Assembly: GCF_010993985.1 (NCBI RefSeq)
Contig: NZ_WINH01000024.1
Location: forward strand, 1-59,896
Source of the DNA: Paraferrimonas sp. SM1919
Lineage (GTDB): Bacteria > Pseudomonadota > Gammaproteobacteria > Enterobacterales > Shewanellaceae
Direction: 5' to 3'
DNA length: 59,896 nt
This document shows, one piece after another, positions 1 to 8,316 of this stretch; position 1 is the stretch's first letter, and each line of letters begins with the position of its first letter. Under the pieces are notes generated by a model, which saw only the letters and a list, made by a program, of their open reading frames with translations, was not told where the DNA came from and ran no database searches. A program made the position numbers and the translations under genes.

Positions 1-90
1 GTGGGTACCTTGCAAGAGTATGATAAATACTGTGAGCACTTAGAAAGGCGGCGAAAGCATTTCAAACAAAGTTGCCAATTCTTCGAGTAA
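1..90 (+). pseudogene. 3' end of a REP-associated transposase (RAYT), cut by the window edge
   Basis: Frame 1 reads to a TAA at 88-90 and encodes about 29 residues that match the C-terminus of the full RAYT at 227-1204: both share the HGPVG-like start, a CEH triplet and the HFKQSC stretch. The DNA is 89/90 identical, in inverted orientation, to 59650-59739. It is followed by a REP-like hairpin, as at the far end. Whether it is an intact gene or a remnant cannot be decided because the 5' part lies outside the window. Confidence 0.75.
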
Positions 91-117
91 GCATATCTGT
101 TATATATTCAATCTGTG

Positions 118-137
118 CACCGCATTCGTGGTGGGTT
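118..137 (+). repeat. REP-like hairpin downstream of RAYT fragment
   Basis: CACCGC-ATTC-GTGGTG forms a six-pair stem with one G.T pair, followed by GGTT. The same element, with a perfect CACCGC/GCGGTG stem, lies in inverted orientation at 59603-59622 at a similar distance from the other RAYT 3' end. RAYTs are known to be associated with REP palindromes, so these are probably its cognate repeats. Confidence 0.6.
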
Positions 138-226
138 AATGCAAAATAACAAGGACACCCTTCGTTAATGGAAGGATAACGCCTCCTCGACTAGACTTAG
201 TTAAGTTTGAGTTATAGGAGGTTGTT

Positions 227-1204
227 ATGACTCTTCCGCGCAAGTACCAAATATCTTATGAAGACACCACAGTTTACCATTGCTATACCAGAATGGTTCG
301 TGGTGCTTTTTTAATGGGAAAACATCACCTTACAGGTAAAGACTATAACCATAGGAGGGGCTGGGTAGAAGAGTTAATTCTATCACTTCCAGCTGTCTTT
401 GCTATTGATGTTGCTGCCTATGCAGTGATGTCTAATCATTTACATGTCGTACTCAGTGTTGATGTAGATAAAGCCAATGCTTGGAGTGACCTAGAGGTAG
501 TCGAACATTGGCATCAATTATTCAAAGGCACTGAAATTACTCAAAGATTTGCCAAAGGTGAAGTGCTTAGTGGTGGCGAGGCCTTCGTGCTGATTAAACA
601 GGTGAGAGAATATCGTTCTCGCCTAATGGATATATCCTGGTTTATGCGCTGTTTGAATGAACCTATTGCGAGGCAAGCCAATGCAGAAGACAAGTGCACT
701 GGTCGTTTTTGGGAAGGGCGCTTCAAGTGCCAGGCATTGCTTGATGAAGCAGCAGTGTTGGCTTGTATGGCCTATGTGGATTTAAACCCAGTAAGAGCTA
801 AAATGGCTAACACACCAGAAGAATCCAAGCACACCAGTATTCAATTAAGAATTAAGGCAGCACTAAACGGTGAGCAGCCACAAGAGTTATTGCCGTTTAT
901 AGGCAATGAGCGTGCTAACCAACCGAAAGGGTTAGCTGTTTCAGTCAAAGACTACTTCCAATTAGTGGATGAAACAGGCAGAGTAATCCGCCATGATAAA
1001 CGAGGCTCAATAAGCGAAAGTAGCTTAGCAATCTTTGAAAGGCTTAACGTTCCAGCTGAAAATTGGTTAAAAATCGTGAATGACTTTGGCAAGCTATTCC
1101 ATGGCCCTGTGGGGCACTTACAACAGCATGACAAGTTTTGTGAGCATACCAATCGGGTGCGACGGCACTTTAAGCAAAGCTGTATGTTAATAGACAAAAG
1201 CTAG
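227..1204 (+). CDS. REP-associated tyrosine transposase (Y1/HUH family)
   Basis: This 325-residue protein belongs to the Y1 transposase (TnpA-REP/RAYT) family, single-strand HUH endonucleases thought to mobilise or maintain REP palindromes. The HUH-type metal motif is visible in SNHLHVVL near residue 70. The typical family block RFWEGRFKCQALLDE is followed by AYVDLNPVRAKM, the region expected to carry the catalytic Tyr. A strong AGGAGG ribosome binding site sits six bases before the ATG. REP-like hairpins lie on both sides (118-137 and 1231-1252), and C-terminal parts of related copies lie at 1-90 and 59650-59896. It appears intact. Domesticated (non-hopping) RAYTs are common, so present mobility is not implied. 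Confidence 0.9.
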   Translation: MTLPRKYQISYEDTTVYHCYTRMVRGAFLMGKHHLTGKDYNHRRGWVEELILSLPAVFAIDVAAYAVMSNHLHVVLSVDVDKANAWSDLEVVEHWHQLFKGTEITQRFAKGEVLSGGEAFVLIKQVREYRSRLMDISWFMRCLNEPIARQANAEDKCTGRFWEGRFKCQALLDEAAVLACMAYVDLNPVRAKMANTPEESKHTSIQLRIKAALNGEQPQELLPFIGNERANQPKGLAVSVKDYFQLVDETGRVIRHDKRGSISESSLAIFERLNVPAENWLKIVNDFGKLFHGPVGHLQQHDKFCEHTNRVRRHFKQSCMLIDKS

Positions 1205-1230
1205 CCTTTATCCATACCAATATTTTACAA

Positions 1231-1252
1231 CGCTGCTTTTAAGCAGTGGGTT
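1231..1252 (+). repeat. REP-like hairpin after RAYT, possibly its terminator
   Basis: CGCTGC-TTTTAA-GCAGTG pairs over six positions and is followed by GGTTTTTC. The GTGGGTT tail matches the REP hairpins at 118-137 and 59603-59622, while the following T run would also make it a rho-independent terminator for the transposase. The two readings are not exclusive. Confidence 0.5.
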
Positions 1253-1417
1253 TTTCATATCTAATTTTCAGCTATTAGGCTAGTGAATACGTGAAAAGAT
1301 GGCAAAACACACAATGTTACTCAGTAACCTACTGAGTTGAACCAACTATCGAAATATTTTGTTTTTATCGAGAGGTTTATTTTGCTAAGTTACTGATTAA
1401 TAGTGGCTGCCCCGGTA

Positions 1418-1615
1418 ATGTTATTAAAACACAAAAAGTATTACTCACCGGTTTACTACATTATTCTTGGCTTTGTGCTTGGTGTTGTTACTGTGTTTGG
1501 TTTTCATTTCTTTGGTAACGATACATATTTACAGAAAATACTGCAGTCATTATTTCTGGGGGTTACGGGCGCCATTGCGGCGAGTGTATTCTGGTTCTTT
1601 ACAAGAGAAGAATAA
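1418..1615 (+). CDS. Small two-helix membrane protein, unknown function
   Basis: A 65-residue ORF starting MLLKHKKYY contains two clear hydrophobic segments (about residues 12-32 and 42-60) joined by a short polar loop, and a charged C-terminal TREE tail. A GTG at 1403 would add five residues. Neither start has a convincing ribosome binding site. I do not recognise a family. It lies alone upstream of the lipoprotein gene at 1659 in the same direction, 43 bases apart, and could be co-transcribed with it. Confidence 0.5.
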   Translation: MLLKHKKYYSPVYYIILGFVLGVVTVFGFHFFGNDTYLQKILQSLFLGVTGAIAASVFWFFTREE

Positions 1616-1658
1616 ATCAAGATAGTCAGTTTTATTATTGTAATTAGGTCGACAACTT

Positions 1659-2288
1659 ATGAATAAATTTATTAGCTTAGCTTTATTATTACTCTGTTTA
1701 ACGGGGTGCGCTTCAACCAAAACGATTAAGGAGAGTTATTCCCTGAATGATAAGTCAGGTAACGGAGTGTTAATTTCTTCTGTGAGCAATCGGGGAGGTT
1801 ACTCTGGTTATTCTGTATTTTACCGAGGAATAAGCAACGGAATTAGCGGCAACATTAAATTTGGTGAAGGTGTTGCTCTATTACCCATCCCTCCTAAAGG
1901 CGACTTTTCTCACTTGAATCGCAAAGGAGAAGTCTTTGCTGTTGAGTTACCTGCAGGAAATTACAAAGTATGGAGATGGGGAGTAAGTAGTGGTCATGTC
2001 TTTTTAAAGCCGATTGTTCCAATCGCCATTGAGTTTAAGGTTGAGCCGGGTAAAGCAACTTATATAGGTAACTTTGATTTTATACAGACCGATAGTATGG
2101 GTCTTACAGTGACAGGCGTAGAAGTCAATTATAGTGATCAGTCCCAAATAGATTTGGATATTGTTTCTAAAAAATATCCTAACCTAGATGCTAAAAGTAT
2201 CATTAAAGGTGTGAAAGATGATGCAGTTTATTTGGGGCTTGGCGGTAGTAATAGAACAAGCTGGAATATACCTTTAGGTCAAATGTAA
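1659..2288 (+). CDS. Putative lipoprotein, unknown function
   Basis: This 209-residue protein begins with a textbook lipoprotein signal peptide: positively charged N-terminus, hydrophobic core and lipobox LTGC with the lipidated Cys at residue 17. The following Ala-Ser do not include the Asp that would favour inner-membrane retention, so outer-membrane sorting is plausible. The mature part has no motif I can name. It is rich in Gly, Ser and Val and probably a beta-sandwich. It is in the same direction as its neighbours at 1418 and 2397. Function unknown. Confidence 0.75.
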   Translation: MNKFISLALLLLCLTGCASTKTIKESYSLNDKSGNGVLISSVSNRGGYSGYSVFYRGISNGISGNIKFGEGVALLPIPPKGDFSHLNRKGEVFAVELPAGNYKVWRWGVSSGHVFLKPIVPIAIEFKVEPGKATYIGNFDFIQTDSMGLTVTGVEVNYSDQSQIDLDIVSKKYPNLDAKSIIKGVKDDAVYLGLGGSNRTSWNIPLGQM

Positions 2289-2396
2289 ACATAACAATAC
2301 GCTCTTTGATTTAAGCCTACCAAATCAAAGAGTAATAATTCGCCCCAGTTGGTCTTCCAACATAACGACTGTAAGTGTAGATTCACAGGAAGAGAT

Positions 2397-2924
2397 ATGA
2401 AGCATCTAGTTCAAATCATTGCGGTATTACTGATCGTTAGTTCTCAAGGGGCACTGGCTTGCTCATTTGCAGGTTCGGATTTATTTAAGCCAACCTTGGA
2501 GCGCTGGCAGCAGCATCCTGGCCCAGCGCAAAGAGGTGAACAAGGCAGTTATTGGGAACCCGTTCCCGCACCTGTAATTAAAGTGATAAGTGTGACTAGA
2601 GGTTCAACTGAACCGGGAACTTCTTGCTCTGATGCGGGTACGCTGTCATTACAAATATCACTTCCTGAACAATCTACTTACTCTATCGAAGAGTTTGGCT
2701 TTTATTTTCGATTAAAGAGTGGCACGCTTCCTGATGCTATTTTTCCTGATATCCCAATGGTTGGGGTGATAGAGCATGGCAAGAGTAATATTTTATTCGC
2801 ATGGTTAGATGGTCATCCTTCCCAACAAATCGAGTTGGATCTAGAAATTGAAGTATTTCTTGTGACCAACGGCTTAAATGTAGGGCCTTCAAGCACCTTT
2901 ACGGTCAAGACAGGTAAAGGCTAA
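2397..2924 (+). CDS. Putative secreted protein, unknown function
   Basis: I chose the ATG at 2397 rather than the upstream in-frame ATG at 2349 because AGGAAGAG precedes it at good spacing and the protein then begins directly with a signal peptide (MKHLVQIIAVLLIVSS..., likely cleaved before CSFAGSD). The mature protein is about 150 residues with two further Cys, suggesting a periplasmic disulfide protein. No family is recognised. The gene is 49 bases upstream of the acetyltransferase. Confidence 0.7.
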   Translation: MKHLVQIIAVLLIVSSQGALACSFAGSDLFKPTLERWQQHPGPAQRGEQGSYWEPVPAPVIKVISVTRGSTEPGTSCSDAGTLSLQISLPEQSTYSIEEFGFYFRLKSGTLPDAIFPDIPMVGVIEHGKSNILFAWLDGHPSQQIELDLEIEVFLVTNGLNVGPSSTFTVKTGKG

Positions 2925-2973
2925 TCAACTTAAGCATTGTCGTAAGATAGAATAAACACGGAGCATTCAATAT

Positions 2974-3444
2974 ATGGAAATTAAGATCGATGACTTGTCT
3001 GGTGGGGAAGTCATTCAATTACTCGAAGAGCATTTAGCTGATATGTATGCGACATCGCCTCCGGAAAGTGTGCATGCTTTAGATGTAAAAGAGTTAAAGT
3101 CACCTGATATTACCTTTTTCAGCGGTTGGTCCAACGGTGAGTTACAAGGCTGCCTTGCTATCAAGCAGTTAACTCCTCAGCATATTGAGCTGAAGTCTAT
3201 GAGAACGACCCAAGCTTCTCGTCAATCCGGAGTGGCATCGAGATTACTGAGTCACGCTCTAAATGTGGCAATTGACCGTGGTTACACACAAGTGAGTTTG
3301 GAAACTGGTACTCAAGAGTTTTTTATACCCGCAAGGAAATTGTATGAAAAGTTTGGATTCAATAATTGTGGTCCATTTTCTCATTATAAGTTAGATCCAC
3401 ACAGTCACTTTATGACAAGGGGGCTTGCTGATAAATTCACCTAG
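2974..3444 (+). CDS. GNAT-family N-acetyltransferase
   Basis: A 156-residue protein with the GNAT fold layout: an acidic N-terminal half, a central beta-strand pair ending IELKSMRT, the acetyl-CoA pyrophosphate-binding motif (RQSGVASRLLSHAL, matching Q/RxxGxG/A), a strand with LETGTQEF, and the C-terminal ARKLYEKFGF signature. It resembles small single-domain acetyltransferases that modify amino acids or small amines. The substrate cannot be inferred. A hairpin formed by GCTTGCT and AGCAAGC around its stop codon may act as its terminator. Confidence 0.85.
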   Translation: MEIKIDDLSGGEVIQLLEEHLADMYATSPPESVHALDVKELKSPDITFFSGWSNGELQGCLAIKQLTPQHIELKSMRTTQASRQSGVASRLLSHALNVAIDRGYTQVSLETGTQEFFIPARKLYEKFGFNNCGPFSHYKLDPHSHFMTRGLADKFT

Positions 3445-3472
3445 CAAGCGAAGCCCGTCTTAAAATATGACT

Positions 3473-3550
3473 AAAGGCCAAAGGCCGTACCAAAGGCGCA
3501 GCCGTGCTAAAGGAACGCAGTTCCGTACTAAAGCTGCGGAGCAGCGTACC
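3473..3550. repeat. Array of four mini-hairpins with different stems
   Basis: Four successive units share a layout rather than a sequence: GGCC-AAA-GGCC, GGC-GCA-GCC, GGAAC-GCA-GTTCC and GCTGC-GGA-GCAGC, each followed by GTAC or GTGC and joined by a (T/C)AAA linker. Stem bases differ from unit to unit but stay complementary, so structure is what is conserved. The array lies between two convergent genes. A short ORF reading through it is an artefact of the repeat. Confidence 0.75.
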
Positions 3551-3556
3551 GATAGA

Positions 3557-3895
3557 CTAATCCATCCGAGTAATAAACGTTTGTTCTTCATCCACAAAAG
3601 CGACATAGCCGCCATAGTAAATAAACACGCGGCCGCGACCTTCCACTAGGCAGGCAAGTTGTGGGTTCAAATCTTCTTCGTTGTTGGGGCTTTGGAAAAC
3701 GCCGGTATCTGTGATGATGCCTGTGTATGTGGGTAAGTATCCATAATGGCGTTTGGCCTGATCAATAAGACTCAATTCACTTTTGCTAGAGAAATAAGAG
3801 GGAATGACACCGGCCTCTTCAATGAACATCTTTTTTATTTCTTCATAGGCGGTGATCACCAGCCAGTCGATGCCGTTAACATGATGGATAAACAT
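3557..3895 (-). CDS. Conserved-looking hypothetical cytosolic protein
   Basis: About 112 residues from the ATG at 3893-3895 (MFIHHVNGIDWL). An ATG 18 codons further upstream is also possible. The protein is acidic, without signal peptide or membrane segment, and contains short aromatic-rich strands (WLVITAYEEIKKMF, YGYLPTYTGIITD, RVFIYYGGYVAFVDEEQ) typical of a small alpha/beta domain. Not recognised. It is transcribed towards the hairpin array at 3473-3550. Confidence 0.6.
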   Translation of the reverse strand: MFIHHVNGIDWLVITAYEEIKKMFIEEAGVIPSYFSSKSELSLIDQAKRHYGYLPTYTGIITDTGVFQSPNNEEDLNPQLACLVEGRGRVFIYYGGYVAFVDEEQTFITRMD

Positions 3896-4130
3896 AGGGT
3901 TACTCAAAAATTGTGATAATTGAATTTTACCACACTCGCAATGGTTCAAAGTAGCATCAGTGGTTTAGGTTACTTATTTAACCACTAAACTGTTCTCTTG
4001 CATCTGACTTTTCACTTACTTTATGTAATTAAGTTTCATATTAGGTCTGTTTAGCAGTTATTGTTGACAGATTGGGTTGTAATATGTAATAAAATTACAA
4101 ATGCCAAGTGGAAGTGAAAAGGAGTTTTGT

Positions 4131-4289
4131 ATGGCAAACTTATATGATGATGTGGCTCGATTTGATTATGACCAAAGCGATTGGCCCCGGGATTTTGATA
4201 TTAGACTTTCTAAAGAACAAAGTAAGCAGTTACAAGAACAAGAAAACCGCATGATATCAAGTGATAATGTTTATCGTTTATTTGCGTGA
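4131..4289 (+). CDS. Small acidic hypothetical protein
   Basis: A 52-residue ORF starting MANLYDDVARFDYDQ. The start at 4131 is chosen over the ATG at 4101 because AAGGAG lies seven bases upstream. It is highly charged, with a predicted helix RLSKEQSKQLQEQENR, and has no membrane segment. It has the look of a translated small protein, but I know no family. Confidence 0.5.
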   Translation: MANLYDDVARFDYDQSDWPRDFDIRLSKEQSKQLQEQENRMISSDNVYRLFA

Positions 4290-4406
4290 ATGAATATTAT
4301 TATACGCGACTAGGATGATTGGGGCTGTAACGGCATAACGGTGTTGGTCGTTGTTGTGCTGTGGTACACTAAGGGTCATATGATTTACCACTGATATTAG
4401 CCAGCC

Positions 4407-5171
4407 ATGCTCGACCAATACCAAGATTTACTTGCCCCGATCCACCAATTCTTACACTGTGAAACCCCAGATACCTGGATTGAAAAAGCGAAAGATCCGC
4501 AGAACCTTGATGTGATTTTGCGCGATCATATGTTTTGTGAGCTTAAGGCTGCCCAGTCAGCGTTGTTTTTAATTCGCAAGTATGCAGTAGACCAGCAAAG
4601 TGCCCAGGATTTAACTGCATGGATCAAGCCCTATGAAGCCTTTGCTTATAAGCGTATTGGTGGGCTAGACACCCTCAAGGGCAAGTCGAATATCTCTAAA
4701 CAGGTGCAAGTGCGCCCTGACTGCGCTTACGGTCAGGATTTAGTGGATAAAATGGTGATGCTGATTAAAGAAGAGCTACATCACTTTTATCAGGTGTTGG
4801 AAATAATAGAATCTAAAGGTATTGATTACGCACCGATTGAGGCCGGCCGCTATGCCAAGGGGTTGATTAAGCATGTGAAAACCTTCGAGCCAGATGCGCT
4901 GGTGGATAAGCTGATCATCGGTGCTTATATTGAAGCCCGCTCCTGTGAACGTTTTGCCAAGTTAGCGCCGCATTTAGAAGATGATATTGCCAAATTTTAT
5001 GTGTCTTTGCTGCGCTCAGAAGCGCGCCACTACCAAGATTACCTTACCCTTGCTGAAGAAATCGCAGGCCATGATATTTCAGAGCGTATTGTTTTCTTTG
5101 GCAAGGTAGAAGCAGAGCTTATTTCATCAGCAGATCAGGACTTTAAATTCCATAGTGGCGCTCCAGCTTAG
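4407..5171 (+). CDS. miaE: tRNA-(ms2io6A)-hydroxylase MiaE
   Basis: MiaE is a non-haem di-iron monooxygenase that hydroxylates the isopentenyl group of ms2i6A37 in tRNAs reading UNN codons. The 254-residue length fits. The ferritin-like di-iron ligands are recognisable: LRDHMFCELKAAQSA early, KEELHHFYQVLE (ExxH) in the middle, EARSCERFAKLA, and SEARHYQDYL (ExxH) near the C-terminus. It is monocistronic here, with the convergent TMEM175-like gene following 19 bases later. Confidence 0.93.
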   Translation: MLDQYQDLLAPIHQFLHCETPDTWIEKAKDPQNLDVILRDHMFCELKAAQSALFLIRKYAVDQQSAQDLTAWIKPYEAFAYKRIGGLDTLKGKSNISKQVQVRPDCAYGQDLVDKMVMLIKEELHHFYQVLEIIESKGIDYAPIEAGRYAKGLIKHVKTFEPDALVDKLIIGAYIEARSCERFAKLAPHLEDDIAKFYVSLLRSEARHYQDYLTLAEEIAGHDISERIVFFGKVEAELISSADQDFKFHSGAPA

Positions 5172-5190
5172 GTAGGTTTAAGTCGAGCAG

Positions 5191-5847
5191 TTAATGGCTT
5201 ATTCTCGGGCGCAGCAACTGAATAAATATTGGGTAGCTAAGCCAGCTTATTATCCAAAAACTAGGGCTGATAAAAGCCATACATAAGGTGAATATTCCAG
5301 TCAATGGTTCGGCAATAACTCGTAATCGCAAAGCGGCGACATCGTGATTACAGGCTTCTGGTGTCAATAATCGCCGTTGGTAGCTAGCATACCACCAAGC
5401 CGCGGCAGCTGTTAAGCCTACTAATGTTGCCGCCAGTGATTGTGCCGCTAAAATAATCGGTTCATTACCCAGTATGATGCCGTAGTGCAAGGTCATTAAA
5501 TACAGCAAAATCATAAAAATTTGACTGATAGAGATAATGGCATGGGGGGTATCGGTGCGAATTAAATTACCCAGTAATAAATTGCTTTGAAACCAGTATA
5601 CAAACGCCACCACAATCCCTATGGCTGACATTAACATGTGGTAAGCGCGGTCGGTAATAAAAGCTATGATTTGATCTTGTTCAAGGTTATCTGGTAGCGG
5701 TTCGTTGAACACAATAGAAATGATCATCAACGCGAAAACGGTATCAATTAACGTTTCTAAGCGACGCAATTCTCGAGTTTCCCTCTGCATTTTAGCGTGG
5801 CTGATGTCCTTATTTACTTTTAATGCTTTAGAAAGTATTTTTTTCAT
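5191..5847 (-). CDS. TMEM175-family (DUF1211-like) potassium channel homologue, divergent
   Basis: A 218-residue integral membrane protein with about six hydrophobic segments. The first helix begins RRLETLIDTVFALMI, which lines up with the R-x-E-x-x-x-D-x-x-F/I-A motif of bacterial TMEM175 proteins, although the usual Phe-Ser-Asp is here Leu-Ile-Asp. A central loop has hydrophobic pairs typical of the family. Bacterial TMEM175 members conduct monovalent cations weakly selectively. Whether this divergent one conducts K+ is inference. The N-terminal 27 residues are basic and cytosolic. Confidence 0.65.
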   Translation of the reverse strand: MKKILSKALKVNKDISHAKMQRETRELRRLETLIDTVFALMIISIVFNEPLPDNLEQDQIIAFITDRAYHMLMSAIGIVVAFVYWFQSNLLLGNLIRTDTPHAIISISQIFMILLYLMTLHYGIILGNEPIILAAQSLAATLVGLTAAAAWWYASYQRRLLTPEACNHDVAALRLRVIAEPLTGIFTLCMAFISPSFWIISWLSYPIFIQLLRPRISH

Positions 5848-5990
5848 TATTATGCGCTGCCTTATTTATATGAGCGCTTGCAAAATAACTTATTTCTTTG
5901 AACCTTAAAAGCATGTTGTTGATAAATACTTATCAGGTGACCGTTAAATGAGAGGTGGGTTTTATTTAAAACTTGGGTATTGAACAAATA

Positions 5991-6018
5991 AAAAAGTCCT
6001 TCTAGTAGAAGGACTTTT
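5991..6018 (-). terminator. Rho-independent terminator of the porin gene
   Basis: An AAAGTCCTTCT / AGAAGGACTTT stem lies 20 bases after the porin stop codon on the minus strand and is followed by a T run on that strand. The run on the other strand is also T-rich, so it may work both ways. Confidence 0.85.
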
Positions 6019-6037
6019 CAAAATGATAGTTAGTAAG

Positions 6038-6784
6038 TTAGAAAGTCTTACCTATAGAGAATACTGCCGTACTGCCATTGTCAGTAAATACAAAGTTACT
6101 AAAAATATCATTAGGGTTAAACTTTTGGCTATCATCTAAGATGTTATGTATTAAGTCTAACGAGAAATCAAAGCCAAAGTGACTGGTTTTTAGACTCGCT
6201 GATAAATCAGTATAAGAACCAGCCATCGCGAGATCTGCATATTCACCCCAACTATGACCTGCATGCAGATTAAGAGTTAAGTTTTCCATAAGTGGTTGTT
6301 CGAAATCCACGTCGAAATAATGGCTGCTCGTTCCTAAACCAGAAAAGTCATTACTGTATGCATACTCCACTACGAAACCATAACCAAATACTGTCGCGAT
6401 ATACTCAGAGAAACCGGTCAAATTAGCATCTGGCTCTGGGTAGTTGTAAAACATAATACTGCCCGCGTAGCCGATCTCATCAGTGAGGAAATTAGAATAG
6501 CCACCCCAAGCATGCAGTTCGATATCTTGCTCGCCACTTAATTGGTTATTAGCATCTAATGTGCCATTTTCAATATGTGATAACCAACTGCCCAAGTAAA
6601 AGCCATTATCAAAGAATAGGTCAGCGGTGAGCTGTAAAGCCGGCTGGGTATTGGTTAAACTCACACCACGCCATCTTGAATCAGTCGTTAGCGTAGTATT
6701 TAAACTAAAATCTGCTTCAACAGCTTGGGCTGGGACTGCTGCCAAGGTTGCTGGCACTAGTAATGATAATACTGCTTTATTCAT
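6038..6784 (-). CDS. TorF family putative outer-membrane porin
   Basis: A 248-residue protein with a Sec signal peptide (cleavage near PAQA-VEADF) and the family start motif of TorF/TIGR02001 porins, a first beta strand reading TTDSRWRGVSLTNTQPALQ. The rest alternates aromatic and polar residues in about ten strands (YLGSWLSHIENG, IELHAWGGYS, YFDVDFEQPL, LNLHAGHSWGEY) and ends in Phe (SIGKTF), the outer-membrane insertion signal. Such proteins are expected to be small-molecule porins. The substrate is unknown. It is monocistronic with its own terminator at 5991-6018. Confidence 0.85.
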   Translation of the reverse strand: MNKAVLSLLVPATLAAVPAQAVEADFSLNTTLTTDSRWRGVSLTNTQPALQLTADLFFDNGFYLGSWLSHIENGTLDANNQLSGEQDIELHAWGGYSNFLTDEIGYAGSIMFYNYPEPDANLTGFSEYIATVFGYGFVVEYAYSNDFSGLGTSSHYFDVDFEQPLMENLTLNLHAGHSWGEYADLAMAGSYTDLSASLKTSHFGFDFSLDLIHNILDDSQKFNPNDIFSNFVFTDNGSTAVFSIGKTF

Positions 6785-7114
6785 CTTTTTTGTTACTTCA
6801 TTTGTTATTAAATCTTTATCGGGATGTACTTTAAATGCAATTGAGTGGGTTTAGCAATAACTCACAAATATCGATTATTTTGTGAGCGGATCACCCTATA
6901 TAGGTATACTGCAAGGGCAGAATTGAAACACAGTGTTAACCAATGTTGCGTTTATGTATGTGGTTTTGTTTGCTTTTGGGTGGGGCGGTGCCATTCAGAG
7001 GGGGATTTAGATGGTTTTTTTTACATTTAATGATGACATTTAATTTACAAAAACCAGCAGTAACCATAAGGTGGTACAAAAATAAATATTTGCATATCTA
7101 TAGAAGGAAAAAGT
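6785..7114. other. Intergenic region between divergent porin and SDR genes
   Basis: This stretch of about 330 bases lies between divergently transcribed genes and should hold both promoters. Short plus-strand ORFs across it have no ribosome binding site and look spurious. A GAAGG ribosome binding site for the SDR lies at its right end. I see no clear operator, repeat or RNA gene. Confidence 0.5.
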
Positions 7115-7864
7115 ATGCGTCAAAATATCGTTATTACTGGAGCGAGCCAAGGTTTGGGGGCGCAAATGGCGCGTGAATACGCCAAATTGGGTTACAACCT
7201 TGGGATTTGTGCCCGTAATCTTGAGGCATTAAATCAATTAAAAGACGAATTACTTACGCTCAGCAGCAATATTGATGTGCAGGTCGCGCAAGTTGATGTG
7301 TGTAACAGAGAGCAGGTTGAAGCTGTATTTAATGGGTTTAAACAACATTTTGGTCGATTAGACCGCATCATTGTTAATGCGGGCATCGGCAAAGGCCAGC
7401 CGATTGGTAAGCAAGGGCTTTCTGCAAATTTGCAAACCGCTAACATCAATTTCATCGGCGCCTTAATTCAATTGCATTTTGCTGCTGCTATTATGCGCGA
7501 GCAAGGTTCTGGACATATTGTCGCGATATCTTCTATTACGGCGGTTCGCGGCTTTCGCGGCAATATGACGGTTTATGCGGCGACCAAGGCGGCTTTAGCG
7601 TCTTTATGTGAAGGCTTACAGCTTGAGTTTTACCATAAACCTATTAAGGTGAGCTGCATATATCCTGGCTACATTCTGACTGATATCAACAAAGATTTAG
7701 AGTATGCGCCGTTTCGGATCTCCCTTGAGGAGGGGGGGAAAAAGTTAATTAAGGCTATTGCTCGACAACCTAAGCATGCCTTTGTCCCCGGCTGGCCTTG
7801 GAATGTAGTGGGTGGAATATTGATGCGTTTCGCCCCATTATGGTTATTACATAAATTAAACTAA
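7115..7864 (+). CDS. Short-chain dehydrogenase/reductase (SDR), classical type
   Basis: A 249-residue classical SDR. The NAD(P)-binding motif TGASQGLG is at residues 8-15, the NAG motif in IVNAGIGKG, the catalytic Ser in AISSITA and the YxxxK pair in YAATKAAL. The C-terminal half ends with a hydrophobic helix (LMRFAPLWLLHKL), as in SDRs that bind lipids or associate with membranes, so a fatty or steroid-like substrate is possible. The following secreted-protein gene starts 14 bases later and is probably co-transcribed. The exact substrate is unknown. Confidence 0.88.
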   Translation: MRQNIVITGASQGLGAQMAREYAKLGYNLGICARNLEALNQLKDELLTLSSNIDVQVAQVDVCNREQVEAVFNGFKQHFGRLDRIIVNAGIGKGQPIGKQGLSANLQTANINFIGALIQLHFAAAIMREQGSGHIVAISSITAVRGFRGNMTVYAATKAALASLCEGLQLEFYHKPIKVSCIYPGYILTDINKDLEYAPFRISLEEGGKKLIKAIARQPKHAFVPGWPWNVVGGILMRFAPLWLLHKLN

Positions 7865-7877
7865 TTTAGGTCAGAGA

Positions 7878-8312
7878 ATGAAAGCATTGTTATTTATATT
7901 ATTAAGCGTGGTCAGTTTTGGCGGCTTAGCCAAATATAATCTATCGGGTGTTTGGGTTGGGGTGTTCTCTTATGAACAAACGGATGGGATGCCACCAGAA
8001 AGCTTTACTCTTGTTTTAAAAGAAAACAAAAATTTTCTAACGGGTATGATCACAGAGCCTAATGAAGGGGCGAACAGTGATAGCGGTGTTTTTGTGGCCG
8101 ATGTCTCAGGCTTTGTTTCCAATAAGACGGTGATCTTTACCAAGCAGTATCAAGCTGGTCAATCGCGAAATCATAGCGTTACCTATGAGCTCACTATTGA
8201 AAGTCCGGGATTCTTGGTCGGTAGTTGGAAAATTAACAATAAGCGAGGCGGGCGTGCCGCTTTAATGGCCCTATCTGGCCCTTTTTTATATGAAGAGCTG
8301 TTAGCTCAATAA
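7878..8312 (+). CDS. Putative periplasmic/secreted protein, unknown function
   Basis: A 144-residue protein with a signal peptide (MKALLFILLSVVSFGGLA, cleavage before KYNLSG). The mature part is a compact beta-rich domain opening LSGVWVGVFSYEQ and closing GFLVGSWKINNKRGGRAAL, reminiscent of small lipocalin-like or calycin folds that begin with a GxW motif. That resemblance is only suggestive. It lies in an operon with the SDR upstream. Confidence 0.65.
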   Translation: MKALLFILLSVVSFGGLAKYNLSGVWVGVFSYEQTDGMPPESFTLVLKENKNFLTGMITEPNEGANSDSGVFVADVSGFVSNKTVIFTKQYQAGQSRNHSVTYELTIESPGFLVGSWKINNKRGGRAALMALSGPFLYEELLAQ

Positions 8313-8316
8313 CTTT

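Noticed and set aside
3467..3649. 60-codon plus-strand ORF across the hairpin array
   Set aside because: Its basic, repetitive sequence results from the repeat units, and it continues antisense to the gene at 3557-3895.
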